Shown here: positions 26,549 to 34,717 of the stretch, piece by piece
How positions within the stretch are numbered: position 1 is the stretch's first letter
Layout: the number at the start of each line of letters is the position of its first letter
Assembly: GCA_016290335.1 (NCBI GenBank)
Contig: JAEETM010000009.1
Span: 1 to 64,000, forward strand
Reading direction: 5' to 3'
Length of the DNA: 64,000 nucleotides
Source of the DNA: Treponema sp.
Lineage (GTDB): Bacteria; Spirochaetota; Spirochaetia; Treponematales; Treponemataceae
Notes under the pieces: generated by a model
Told to the model about the DNA's origin: nothing
Databases searched by the model: none
Seen by the model: only the letters and a program-made list of their open reading frames with translations
Made by a program: the position numbers and the translations under genes

Positions 26549-27424
26549 TTACTCATCATCTTCTTCGCTGTCTGAATCATCAGCTTCTTCTTCTTCAGCG
26601 TTTGGATCTTCCCAAGTCTGTCCATAGCGTTTCAATTCAGAATTCAAATCTTTTATGCAGATATCATCGATAAGGAATGAATAACCTTCTTCACCTTTTG
26701 CTCCTGCATAAAATGAAAGCTGGAATTCATAAACACCAGAATTACCAACCTTCTCTTCAATATGTGTTGACGGAAGAATACATACTATTTCCTGCCACTC
26801 ATCAGAAAGAACATCAACAACATTCAAATCATCTTCTGAATAACCAAAAGCTTCACCCGTTTCATCAAACTTACCACCCCAAGGGCTTTCGATAGTTGTT
26901 ACAGTTTCATCCGGGAAATCATAATATTTTATGTTGTTTTCATCGCAATAATTTTTTACTGCGCCAGAATACAAGGTCCAGGCTAATTTAAAACTTGCAT
27001 TTTTGTGTGCTGTATTTTCAGGGTCATTCTTTACTTTTGCAGTTATAAGATATGATTTTCCCTGACCATATAATTTAGTTAAATCAATACCAAGCTCTGA
27101 CCATTCTTCTTCATTCTGATAAATTCGCCATGCCTTTCCTGTAACACCACCATCTACCTTTGTCTTTTCAGAACCCCAGCTGGAGAAAAATATTTCGCCT
27201 TCACATTCATCTGCATCTCCATCATCAAGAAGGTTTTCGCTAACCTGTCCAAGCTTATCTTCACCTTCGTAAGGATTTATTAATCCATCTTTTACAGGTG
27301 CCGGACCAGGACCTGGCTGTGAATTTCCATTTCCACCAGGAGTTCCATTACCACAAGAAATGAATGCACTTGCCAAAAGAGCAATCATTCCAACTAACAT
27401 AATTTTTCCAGAACACTTTTTCAT
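26549..27424 (-). CDS. CBM-like lipoprotein with acidic tail
   Basis: A 291-residue lipoprotein (lipobox FISC) with a Gly/Pro/Asn linker, then a jelly-roll module of CBM4/9 style. A SSWGSEKTKVDGGVTGKAWR loop is followed by LGIDLTKLYGQGKSYLITAKV and a final YSFLIDDICIKDL strand. The last 20 or so residues are almost all Glu, Asp and Ser. The start at 27424 has GGAGG 5 nt before it. This is the first gene of the leftward unit whose promoter carries a perfect LacI operator. Carbohydrate binding at the cell surface is inferred. Confidence 0.75.
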   Translation of the reverse strand: MKKCSGKIMLVGMIALLASAFISCGNGTPGGNGNSQPGPGPAPVKDGLINPYEGEDKLGQVSENLLDDGDADECEGEIFFSSWGSEKTKVDGGVTGKAWRIYQNEEEWSELGIDLTKLYGQGKSYLITAKVKNDPENTAHKNASFKLAWTLYSGAVKNYCDENNIKYYDFPDETVTTIESPWGGKFDETGEAFGYSEDDLNVVDVLSDEWQEIVCILPSTHIEEKVGNSGVYEFQLSFYAGAKGEEGYSFLIDDICIKDLNSELKRYGQTWEDPNAEEEEADDSDSEEDDE

Positions 27425-27470
27425 GTAATCCTCCATATTTTTACATCTTTAACGTTATAGTTATTTTCAC

Positions 27471-27522
27471 TTTCACGTGAAAACTGTTAACTTTATTTTA
27501 TCTCTATTTTGCCTGTTGTCAA
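27471..27522 (-). promoter_or_regulatory. Promoter and LacI operator of the CBM/phosphatase/chitinase operon
   Basis: Minus strand: -35 TTGACA (27522-27517), 16-bp spacer, -10 TAAAAT (27500-27495). The perfect operator TTTCACGTGAAA (27482-27471) starts 12 bp after the -10, over the initial transcribed region. This is a classical repression position. Confidence 0.82.
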
Positions 27523-27574
27523 CAATTATTTTTAAAATTTTTCAAAATAATTGCACTTTTTTGAGTTTTCCAGA

Positions 27575-28759
27575 TTATTCTGCCTTAAAAACACCGCTAT
27601 ACATAGCGTCTAAGAGAGTATTTGTCATATCCTGACCATATTCCCAAGTCATTGTACCTGAAAGATTATTTTCACGTACAAGTTGAGTAGCATATTCAAT
27701 ATATTCTGTATCTGCGTATGATATAAAAACCTTTTCTTTTGCATTATAGATATACGGGCTTTTTGCTGCCTCATCCCAGTAACGAACATAGTTTATATCA
27801 TTTTCCATCAGCTTTAAAACTCGTGGATACTGTATGCCATAATCACCTTCATAGTTTGGCGTAACTGCTGAACCAAGCCCGTGATTATCATCTTCTTCCT
27901 CCACTCCAGTCCACCTCTGTCCATAAAACGGAATGCCTAGCACCAGCTTTTCAGGAGATGCTCCTGCATCAAGATACTTTTTCAACGCTGTTTCTACTTC
28001 ATCAAGCGGAGCATTATGCCCTGTTGTATCACTCCACGCCCCGTGAAAATCATACATCATAAGGTTTATCCCGTCACATACCTGCTGAATCTTCACAATG
28101 TTTTCAATAAGTGGACCAGCATCTGCAGGAAGAGCCGTTGTCAGCCTGTAAGAGTTTCCATTCTTACTGCCAAGCTCATTCATCATAGCTTTAAGTTCAC
28201 TCATCAGGCTTATATAATTATCAAACTCAGTTTTCCAGGCAGCAGAACCATATTTCAATCTTTTGCCCGGATACTCCCAGTCAATATCAATTCCCTGAAG
28301 CTCTTTATTACCGGCAAGAAGCGTTCTTACATTTTCAACAAACTTTGCACGAAGCTTTTTATCAGAACTCATCGCCCTGAAATCATTTATTCCTTCAGAA
28401 CCGCCGCCAATGGCAACACTCACCCGCAATCCGGTATACTTCTTTTTCAAATCATGAACAGCCTCGTAATAACTTTCCACTTCTTCAGTCAGAAGCGTTA
28501 CATGGTCATCATCATCAAGCTCTGCAAAAGAAAGAATTAAATCTGTAAGCATATTTCCGGCAATATCACCAGCAGTCCAATCCCTGTGCCTGTTTGTTAC
28601 AGGATCATAAACACCCCAGGTAGCAATGTAAGCAGCACAGATTTTTCCGGAATTATCAGACATTGATTCCTCCTTTTTAGCCTCACTTTTACAGGAAAAA
28701 ACTCCCGCAATCAGAATCGAAAATAATACAGCTAAAACAGATAAATAAGTTTTCTTCAT
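27575..28759 (-). CDS. GH18 chitinase, lipoprotein
   Basis: A 394-residue protein with lipobox GVFSC. The catalytic strand LQGIDIDWEYPG near residue 157 has the full GH18 acid motif. GLRVSVAIGGGSEG supplies the SxGG strand, INLMMYDFHGAW the Met-x-Tyr region, and SGTMTWEYGQD the terminal Trp strand. A long insert after WEYPG (KRLKYGSAAWKTEFDNYISL) is normal for processive or bacterial GH18 enzymes. It begins 3 nt after the metallophosphatase stop with no good ribosome site, so it is probably translationally coupled. It is distinct in sequence from the chitinase at 14654-15826, and should be another surface endo- or exochitinase. Confidence 0.93.
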   Translation of the reverse strand: MKKTYLSVLAVLFSILIAGVFSCKSEAKKEESMSDNSGKICAAYIATWGVYDPVTNRHRDWTAGDIAGNMLTDLILSFAELDDDDHVTLLTEEVESYYEAVHDLKKKYTGLRVSVAIGGGSEGINDFRAMSSDKKLRAKFVENVRTLLAGNKELQGIDIDWEYPGKRLKYGSAAWKTEFDNYISLMSELKAMMNELGSKNGNSYRLTTALPADAGPLIENIVKIQQVCDGINLMMYDFHGAWSDTTGHNAPLDEVETALKKYLDAGASPEKLVLGIPFYGQRWTGVEEEDDNHGLGSAVTPNYEGDYGIQYPRVLKLMENDINYVRYWDEAAKSPYIYNAKEKVFISYADTEYIEYATQLVRENNLSGTMTWEYGQDMTNTLLDAMYSGVFKAE

Positions 28760-28762
28760 AAT

Positions 28763-30502
28763 TTATTTTTCAAATCCCGTAAATCCACTTCGGTCACGCT
28801 TATACACTGTGTATGTATCACACTCTTTTCCTTCCCTGCCAATAAGATGCATAGTCATTTTTTTATCAGAAACATTAAAATACAGACCACCGCAACCACC
28901 TTCCGTACCGTCAAAAGCAGAAAGTCCACCTGTTTTCCGGTCTGTGATATTATCCAACGAGCCTTCTGTCTGAGGAGTTGTAAGATAAACTGTACCAACA
29001 GTCTGTACTTCCGTGCTGTTTTCCTGTGCTTTTTTCTGATAAAGAGGCTTAGTTCGGCTGTAAGTGTGTTCATCAGAGCCGATTGCAAAGTCAACCATAC
29101 ATTCATCGAACAGCTGGCACCATTCGTAGTAATCACCGTAATCAGAAACTGTATTTCCGTTTATAAATGTATAATGCTTAGCTACAACAAGATAGCTGTA
29201 TTTTCCAAGATTTGCATTTACAACCTCTTTAAACCACTGCTGCTGCATATCAAAAGACTTTTCGTACTGGTCGCTCATATCAGAAGCTTCCATCATCATC
29301 GTATCAAGGCAGATGAAAAGCACGTTATTGTATATAAAATAATAGTTTGTAGGCTCCAGATTTGTTGTAATTGCTTTATTAAAGGTTGAATCCTGAGCAT
29401 TTGGAATTGCAACGCAGTCTAAATACCAGGAATCGGTAACGCGGTCCTTGTTTTTGTACGGATAATAATCGTGATTTCCTTCTACAAAAGCGTAAATCAT
29501 TTTTGATAGCGAAGTTTCCTGTCCCCAATAGTTCCACTGCTGATAAGTCTGTCCCTTATTTACCATATCCCCGTTGAAAATACAAAGAGGAAGCGTTTTA
29601 TTTGAGATGCTTTCATCGTTTTTTATACTTTCCAGCGAATAATCAAGCAGCTGACTTATATTTTTTATATATGATTTTGAACCTTTTGGCGTATGAAGGT
29701 CAGATAAAACTGCAAAATTAAATGAAGTGTCATTTCCGGCAGTCGTAAAAGTACGTGTATCAGAAACAGAAGCTGCATCATCACCGGCCCCAGCCTTTTT
29801 TACTCTGTACTTGTATACTGCATCTGGTTCGAGCCCGGTAAGCTCAATCCTGCACCTGTAAAAACTTGCCTTATCAGCCCAGTCGCATTCTGTTTTTGTT
29901 CCCATCACAGTTTTTGTATTTGTAAATACTTCTCCATTTGCATCAGTATACTCAATTACATTATCTGCGATCTCTGAATGCCAGGAAATAACCATATTTG
30001 AAGAACAGTCATAAGCAGGGCCGGCAGAAATAAAGTCAAAGCCGCTGTAATTGAATACTGGTGGCAGTGCAAGATTTATGGTAACAGTAGATTTAGCAGT
30101 CTTTTTTGAACCGTCCTGTGCAGTACATTTTATTTCAATTACTGCTTCTTTATTTCCAGTGTTTTCAAACTTAATTTTTCCGGCATTTTTGTCTAAAACA
30201 GTGGCATAATCTTTATATTTTGAATCAACCTTAAATACAACAGTTTTGTCGGTTGCATTTTCCGGTAAAACCTTTACATCAAAGGTGTATGTATCGCCGG
30301 ATGTAACTGTAACAGATTTTTTAATTGAAACTGATGTTACTGGAACCGTATCAGCCTCAATCTGTCCATGAAGGTTATTATTCGCATTATTACAGGCCGT
30401 AAATGCAATAAAAAATGCAAATAAAGATACAGTCAGCAGCTTTTTCATAAAGCCTCTGGATAAACTATTCTGCTTAATTATAAAATTAACGTTTTTCATC
30501 AT
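28763..30502 (-). CDS. Lipoprotein metallophosphatase, purple-acid-phosphatase-like
   Basis: 579 residues. The signal MKKLLTVSLFAFFIAFTACN starts at the internal ATG at 30448; the first ATG at 30502 has the better-spaced AGAGG, so the start is unsettled. Domains in order are a Big2-like Ig module (about 50-140), a fibronectin-like N-domain as in purple acid phosphatases (about 150-255), and a calcineurin-like phosphoesterase. The last carries SDLHTPKG near 268, FNGDMVN near 311, EGNHDYYPY near 340, VAKHYTF near 441 and GSDEHTYSR near 477. The metal-ligand set looks complete. It should hydrolyse phosphoesters at the cell surface. It leads a two-gene unit with a GH18 chitinase under a LacI operator. 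Confidence 0.85.
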   Translation of the reverse strand: MMKNVNFIIKQNSLSRGFMKKLLTVSLFAFFIAFTACNNANNNLHGQIEADTVPVTSVSIKKSVTVTSGDTYTFDVKVLPENATDKTVVFKVDSKYKDYATVLDKNAGKIKFENTGNKEAVIEIKCTAQDGSKKTAKSTVTINLALPPVFNYSGFDFISAGPAYDCSSNMVISWHSEIADNVIEYTDANGEVFTNTKTVMGTKTECDWADKASFYRCRIELTGLEPDAVYKYRVKKAGAGDDAASVSDTRTFTTAGNDTSFNFAVLSDLHTPKGSKSYIKNISQLLDYSLESIKNDESISNKTLPLCIFNGDMVNKGQTYQQWNYWGQETSLSKMIYAFVEGNHDYYPYKNKDRVTDSWYLDCVAIPNAQDSTFNKAITTNLEPTNYYFIYNNVLFICLDTMMMEASDMSDQYEKSFDMQQQWFKEVVNANLGKYSYLVVAKHYTFINGNTVSDYGDYYEWCQLFDECMVDFAIGSDEHTYSRTKPLYQKKAQENSTEVQTVGTVYLTTPQTEGSLDNITDRKTGGLSAFDGTEGGCGGLYFNVSDKKMTMHLIGREGKECDTYTVYKRDRSGFTGFEK

Positions 30503-30525
30503 TTTATTTTACCTCTTGAGTTTGG

Positions 30526-30574
30526 ATTATAAGTCCGTTTTCTTTCACCGTCAACAAAAAACTTTCACGTGAAA
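30526..30574 (-). promoter_or_regulatory. Promoter and LacI operator of the metallophosphatase-chitinase unit
   Basis: Minus strand: -35 TTGACG (30554-30549), 17-bp spacer, -10 TATAAT (30531-30526). The perfect operator TTTCACGTGAAA (30574-30563) lies 8 bp upstream of the -35, the same geometry as at the ABC transporter promoter. It also lies 20 bp upstream of the divergent lacI promoter, so it may serve both. Confidence 0.8.
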
Positions 30575-30594
30575 ACTTTTTATCTATTCGCTAC

Positions 30595-30624
30595 TTTACA
30601 AAGAAACAAACACCGTGATATAAT
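30595..30624 (+). promoter_or_regulatory. Promoter of the LacI-family regulator gene, apparently leaderless
   Basis: TTTACA (30595-30600), 18-bp spacer, perfect -10 TATAAT (30619-30624). Only 5 nt separate the -10 from the ATG at 30630 and no Shine-Dalgarno is present. Transcription should therefore start at or within 1-2 nt of the start codon. Confidence 0.75.
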
Positions 30625-30629
30625 AAACT

Positions 30630-31628
30630 ATGAGTATCACAATACACGACGTGGCAAAAAGAGCCGGAGTTTCCCACACAACAGTTTCCTGGGTTATTCA
30701 CGACAATCCAAGTATTTCCCAGGCTACAAAAGATAAAGTTCTCAAGGCAATTGAAGAGCTTGATTATCACCCTAACTTCAGCGCAAGAGGTCTTGTAAAC
30801 GGCAGCACTGGTGTTATAGGTGTTGTTGCAAACTTCTTCTCTTCTTACTTTGAAATGGAGATTCTTAAGGGAATTGAACAGGGAATCAGAACAAGTAAAA
30901 GCCATTATTCGATTAACCTTTTCTCTACTCTTGAACAGAGCGAAGCTACCCTTTCTAAAATTGTTCTTGAAAAACGTGCAGATGCAGTAATTCTTTTAAG
31001 TATAAGTCCTTCTGCAAAGGTGTGTGAACTTTATAAGAAGAACAACATTCCCCTTGTCGTTATTGATGAAAGCGCACCAGATGCCGTAGAAATGAGCCTT
31101 AATAATTTTGAAGGTGCTTACAAAGCAACTGAGCTTTTGATTCATTCGGGTAAAAAGAACTTTGTACTTGTTCTTGGTGATGAAGAAAACATGGTACTCT
31201 GTCAGTACGAACGTAAGCGCGGTTTTATTCAGGCTCTTATGGACAACAATATTCCTTTTGATGAATCACATATTTTCTTTATTTCCGATTACTATTTTGA
31301 AGAAGGTCAGGTTGTTTTCAAAAGGATGGAACGGCTTTTCCCGGAAACAGATGCAGTTTTCTGTGCCGCAGGTGATATTGTTGCAACCGGCATTATGCTC
31401 GAAGCCAAAAAGTCAGGTAAGTCAATTCCTAAAGAAATGGCCATTATCGGATATGATGATTTTATAGCGTCTGCAATGATCAGTCCTTCCCTCACAACCG
31501 TACACCAGCCGCTCACACAGATTGGAAAGGACTCATATCTTACAATTTTGCGAATGCTGAATAAGGAAGACCTCGGCACAAGAGAGTTTGTTTATTCACC
31601 ATTCCTTGTACGCCGAGAGTCAACATGA
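30630..31628 (+). CDS. LacI-family transcriptional regulator of the chitin/GlcNAc island
   Basis: A 332-residue protein. The N-terminal helix-turn-helix MSITIHDVAKRAGVSHTTVS and the hinge LDYHPNFSARGLVNG are textbook LacI family. A periplasmic-binding-protein-like effector domain follows (IGVVANFFSS, DAVILLS, IGYDDFIASAMISPSLTTV, QIGKDSYLTI). It should bind the palindrome TTTCACGTGAAA found at five promoters in this window, one of them adjacent to its own gene. The effector is unknown; a chitooligosaccharide or GlcNAc-6-P is likely. The annotated start is supported by the conserved N-terminus even though no ribosome-binding site precedes it. Confidence 0.93.
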   Translation: MSITIHDVAKRAGVSHTTVSWVIHDNPSISQATKDKVLKAIEELDYHPNFSARGLVNGSTGVIGVVANFFSSYFEMEILKGIEQGIRTSKSHYSINLFSTLEQSEATLSKIVLEKRADAVILLSISPSAKVCELYKKNNIPLVVIDESAPDAVEMSLNNFEGAYKATELLIHSGKKNFVLVLGDEENMVLCQYERKRGFIQALMDNNIPFDESHIFFISDYYFEEGQVVFKRMERLFPETDAVFCAAGDIVATGIMLEAKKSGKSIPKEMAIIGYDDFIASAMISPSLTTVHQPLTQIGKDSYLTILRMLNKEDLGTREFVYSPFLVRREST

Positions 31629-31629
31629 T

Positions 31630-31658
31630 TGTCATTGCCGGACTTGATCCGGCAATCT
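31630..31658 (+). repeat. 29-bp palindromic element, copy 2
   Basis: TGTCAT start, core CCGGACTTGATCCGG, ATCT end. It occupies nearly the whole gap between the convergent lacI and deacetylase genes and may help terminate both. Confidence 0.85.
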
Positions 31659-31661
31659 CTT

Positions 31662-32861
31662 CTACATAGCCACAGGATTTTCCAGATACTTTCTTATATT
31701 ATCTGCTGTAGTAACCCTGCAATCAGGCTTTTTAGAAATATATTCCAAAAACTCTACAACAGCTTCACGTCTTTGTGCGGCATTTGCCTTAATATGGTCC
31801 TTTTCATCACCTTCCAGATCATAAATGTCATATTTATCTGAATAGATGTCAGTATGCATACCAAATGTAAATGGACAACGGTTACCGTCATAACGTAAAT
31901 CAAAGGAATATTTCATTGTGGCAAGAGCATCTGCTTTATCCATAAAATACTGAAACCAGATATTCCAGTCCATTCCCGTGATTTTACCAGAATCAAGCTC
32001 ATCACCGCTGGCCTCTTCTGCCCGTTTTCTAGCCCCTTTTGTAGTTCCATACTTTTCGCAAAGCTCATCCGGTGGAATTATAAGAACATATTCAGGAAGA
32101 AGCCATAAACCGGGATGTTTTTTTACAAAGGGTTCGTTTCTTCCATACATTTCTTTTGCAACAAAATCATCTCCAGGACTTCCTTCATCAAGGGTATACG
32201 GCCACAGGAAATCTGAACCGTCCATGTCAGACTGCCAGCCTTCTTCAATTGTTGCATCGTACTTAAAATTAAGAGCTTCCAGGGCTTTGTAAACATGCTC
32301 GTTGTAATCAAGGAATGGAGTTCTAAATCCAACTATATCCTCGCGTTTAATGCCCATGCCGAATTGTGTATCACCGCTTTTTACATCAGGATTAAACGGC
32401 TTTGTAAGAAGATCAATACACTCGGTAAGCTCTTTCATCCAGTCGTCATAAAAAAGATTATCAATTCTCTGCTGAGGTTCTGTGTCGTAATTGAACTTTA
32501 CGCCTTCAGGATGAGTAAATGTATGACAACCGATTTCGTGGCCGCGTTCGTACGCTTCGTGAACAATTTTCTTTACAAGTGCATCATCCTCACGCGGATT
32601 TTTAATTGCGTTATTTCCCTTGAAATAAAGAGTAACCTTATAAGGTTCACCGTCAAAGGTCTGTCTGTTGCCTTTTCCCTGAGGGTTTTTAAAGCTTTCA
32701 AAGGTGTCGATTATGAACTTCATGCCGCCGACTGCACCAGATTCTTTATAACCAGAATAAGCATTATCATCAAAAGCAAAGGACATAAGCTGAGGCACTT
32801 CACTTGTTTTCAAACCGGATGGTGGAAGTGCTGAAGGTAATCTGCAAAACTTTTTTTCCAT
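31662..32861 (-). CDS. Polysaccharide deacetylase family protein (NodB-like), no signal peptide
   Basis: A 399-residue protein with carbohydrate esterase 4 style motifs. LMSFAFDDNAYSG near residue 27 has the Asp pair of motif 1. GHEIGCHTFTHPEG near 105 has the H-x3-H metal site of motif 2. VGFRTPFLDYN near 177 is motif 3. These metal enzymes remove N-acetyl groups from chitin, chitooligosaccharides or peptidoglycan. There is no export signal, so imported oligosaccharide is the likely substrate. The start has GGGAG 9 nt upstream. The promoter carries a perfect LacI operator, which makes it a member of the regulon. The C-terminal 150 residues are not recognised. Confidence 0.85.
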   Translation of the reverse strand: MEKKFCRLPSALPPSGLKTSEVPQLMSFAFDDNAYSGYKESGAVGGMKFIIDTFESFKNPQGKGNRQTFDGEPYKVTLYFKGNNAIKNPREDDALVKKIVHEAYERGHEIGCHTFTHPEGVKFNYDTEPQQRIDNLFYDDWMKELTECIDLLTKPFNPDVKSGDTQFGMGIKREDIVGFRTPFLDYNEHVYKALEALNFKYDATIEEGWQSDMDGSDFLWPYTLDEGSPGDDFVAKEMYGRNEPFVKKHPGLWLLPEYVLIIPPDELCEKYGTTKGARKRAEEASGDELDSGKITGMDWNIWFQYFMDKADALATMKYSFDLRYDGNRCPFTFGMHTDIYSDKYDIYDLEGDEKDHIKANAAQRREAVVEFLEYISKKPDCRVTTADNIRKYLENPVAM

Positions 32862-32900
32862 AAATTAAATCTCCCGAAAATATAATATTTTATACTTTTG

Positions 32901-32929
32901 ATGATATTACTTTCACGTGAAAATAGCAA
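32901..32929 (-). promoter_or_regulatory. Promoter and LacI operator of the deacetylase gene
   Basis: Minus strand: -35 TTGCTA (32929-32924), 17-bp spacer, -10 TATCAT (32906-32901). The perfect operator TTTCACGTGAAA (32922-32911) lies inside the spacer, so a bound repressor would exclude RNA polymerase directly. Confidence 0.8.
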
Positions 32930-32961
32930 GAAAAAAATACATTTTTCTTTTGGCCGGTTGT

Positions 32962-33747
32962 TTAAAAAGAGAACACTTTATCGTTCCAAGTGAACATTAG
33001 TTTGGTGGCGGTGAAATGGATTTGCGAATTGTCGGAAAGCTTTTCGTTGCAATTATACAAACTGTCCCCTATTATAGGGAAACCAAACCAGGCTAAATGA
33101 GATCTGACTTGATGGCGGTAACCGGCGGTAAGTTTGCATTCGAAAGTAATGGTATGTTCTGGAAATTCTTTATTTTGTGAGATGTGATTTATAGTTTGTC
33201 CATCCGCAGCCTTGCCAAGCAGTTTAATTTCTGTATTGTAAACCACCTGCTTACCTACTTTTTTCATTGCGGCTGGATTGGAGTTCTGTCTTACAGGTCT
33301 TACTTCTTTTTGCCCTGCTCCGTAATTCCTGAAATATGATGAGACAATAACAGGCTCTCCGCACAAAAGCTTTTTTCTGGCATCAAAATCAACGGGAGGA
33401 AAACCTTTTAAAAGCTCTGAATTATTCGGGCAGTCAATACATTCAGCTTTGTAATATTTTACAAACCGTCCGTTTTTCTGTTCTTCCAGCATGTAATCAT
33501 AAAAAGCCTGAGAGGTTGCAATCATCAAAAGTCCGGAGGTAACTGTATCCAGGCGGTGAAGAAGTCCGTGTTCAATTTCTTTTCTTCCAGATACGGTCAG
33601 TACTTCCGGGAATAACTTTGCCGTCATTGAAAAAGCATTATCTTCATCATCAGCAGAAATCGGTGCAGAAGGCAGACCGGACGTCTTATATAAAACTATA
33701 AAGGGTTGAGATTCTGAAGGCTCGCTGATGATTTTGATTTTGTCCAT
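32962..33747 (-). CDS. RluA-family pseudouridine synthase
   Basis: A 261-residue cytoplasmic RNA-modifying enzyme. LLHRLDTVTSGLLMIA near residue 60 is the catalytic motif, with the Asp nucleophile in HRLD. AGYRHQVRSHLAWFGFPIIGD near the C-terminus matches the usual H-Q-I-R-x-H block of RluA enzymes. It lacks an S4 domain. It starts 1 nt after the stop of a second synthase, so the pair is co-transcribed at the end of a long leftward operon. The target uridine in rRNA or tRNA cannot be told from sequence. Confidence 0.9.
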   Translation of the reverse strand: MDKIKIISEPSESQPFIVLYKTSGLPSAPISADDEDNAFSMTAKLFPEVLTVSGRKEIEHGLLHRLDTVTSGLLMIATSQAFYDYMLEEQKNGRFVKYYKAECIDCPNNSELLKGFPPVDFDARKKLLCGEPVIVSSYFRNYGAGQKEVRPVRQNSNPAAMKKVGKQVVYNTEIKLLGKAADGQTINHISQNKEFPEHTITFECKLTAGYRHQVRSHLAWFGFPIIGDSLYNCNEKLSDNSQIHFTATKLMFTWNDKVFSF

Positions 33748-33748
33748 A

Positions 33749-34717
33749 TTATCTTAAAATCTCTTTTGGAAACTTTTCTTTTAATTTTTTTTCTATTTCC
33801 AGAAAACGGCGCGGTGTTTTTGTTTTAAATGCTGTATATGTATTTTGACCGGGCAACCGTATTTTGAGCCTGTACGAATGGAGCATAAGAGTTGCGTTCG
33901 GAAAGTTTTTATCCGGCTTATTGTAAATATTATCGCCAAGAATCGGACAACCAAGATATTTCATGTGTACACGAATCTGATGTGTCCTTCCTGTTTTTAT
34001 TCTTACGCGGATAAGTGAATAATTTCCGTAGCAGGCAATGCAGTGATAAATTGTTCTTGCATATTTTCCTTCATCAGTATCGATTACAGCCTTAAAGCGA
34101 TGGCGATTTTTCGGGTCGCGGATTATCTGGGTACGGATATCACCAGCATAAGCCGGAGGTCTGCCGGTTGTAATCAGAATATATTCTTTTTGAAGAGATT
34201 TATCCTTAAACTGAGATTGCAGCCATTCTTCACTGTCGCGGTTTTTCGCTGTAATTATGATTCCCGAGGTTTCTTTATCAAGTCTGTGTACAATTCCAGG
34301 ACGCCTGCGTGCCAGAATCTCGCTGTCTGTACCTTCCTTGATTAAATGAACAGATTCTCGCTGCCAGTGAAAAAGCAGGGCATTAACAAGCGTTCCATCC
34401 CAGTTACCGCAGGCAGGATGAGTTACCATCCCCTGTTCTTTATTAACTACCGTCACATTATCATCTTCGTAAATTATATCAAGCGGAATATTCTGAGGTT
34501 CAATATCATCGGGGATATTGTCTTCCCACTGAATGTCAATCTGGTCACCAGCCTTTACCTTCTGCGACAGCTTGCATTTTTTACCGTTCACAAGGATTTC
34601 CGAAACACCGCTTTTTAATTTGGAGCGGTTCATTCCGTTCGGCAGAGAGGCAATGTATTTATCTAGTCGTTCCACATTTTCAAAATCAGAAGGAACCTTT
34701 GCACTGAAAAATGGCAT
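33749..34717 (-). CDS. RluD-like 23S rRNA pseudouridine synthase
   Basis: 322 residues. An N-terminal S4-like RNA-binding domain (VERLDKYIASL, MNRSKLKSGVSEILVNGK) occupies about residues 15-75. The catalytic domain has PGIVHRLDKETSGIIITAK near 140 and the block GRTHQIRVHMKYLGCPILGD near 245. Domain order matches RluD/RluC/YlyB types. Its ATG overlaps the upstream stop (TAATG). It lies upstream of the smaller RluA-family gene in the same operon. Confidence 0.93.
   Translation of the reverse strand: MPFFSAKVPSDFENVERLDKYIASLPNGMNRSKLKSGVSEILVNGKKCKLSQKVKAGDQIDIQWEDNIPDDIEPQNIPLDIIYEDDNVTVVNKEQGMVTHPACGNWDGTLVNALLFHWQRESVHLIKEGTDSEILARRRPGIVHRLDKETSGIIITAKNRDSEEWLQSQFKDKSLQKEYILITTGRPPAYAGDIRTQIIRDPKNRHRFKAVIDTDEGKYARTIYHCIACYGNYSLIRVRIKTGRTHQIRVHMKYLGCPILGDNIYNKPDKNFPNATLMLHSYRLKIRLPGQNTYTAFKTKTPRRFLEIEKKLKEKFPKEILR

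Noticed and set aside
27523..27553. 10-bp AT-only inverted repeat (CAATTATTTT / AAAATAATTG) after the GH18 chitinase at 27575
   Set aside because: It is made only of A/T apart from the end pair, has no T-run context and overlaps the next promoter region; too weak to call a terminator.
28016..28540. 174-codon plus-strand frame opposite the GH18 chitinase
   Set aside because: It is antisense to the catalytic domain of a well-supported chitinase and has no start signals.
28847..29389. 180-codon plus-strand frame opposite the metallophosphatase
   Set aside because: It is antisense to conserved metal motifs of the phosphatase and has a biased, low-plausibility composition.
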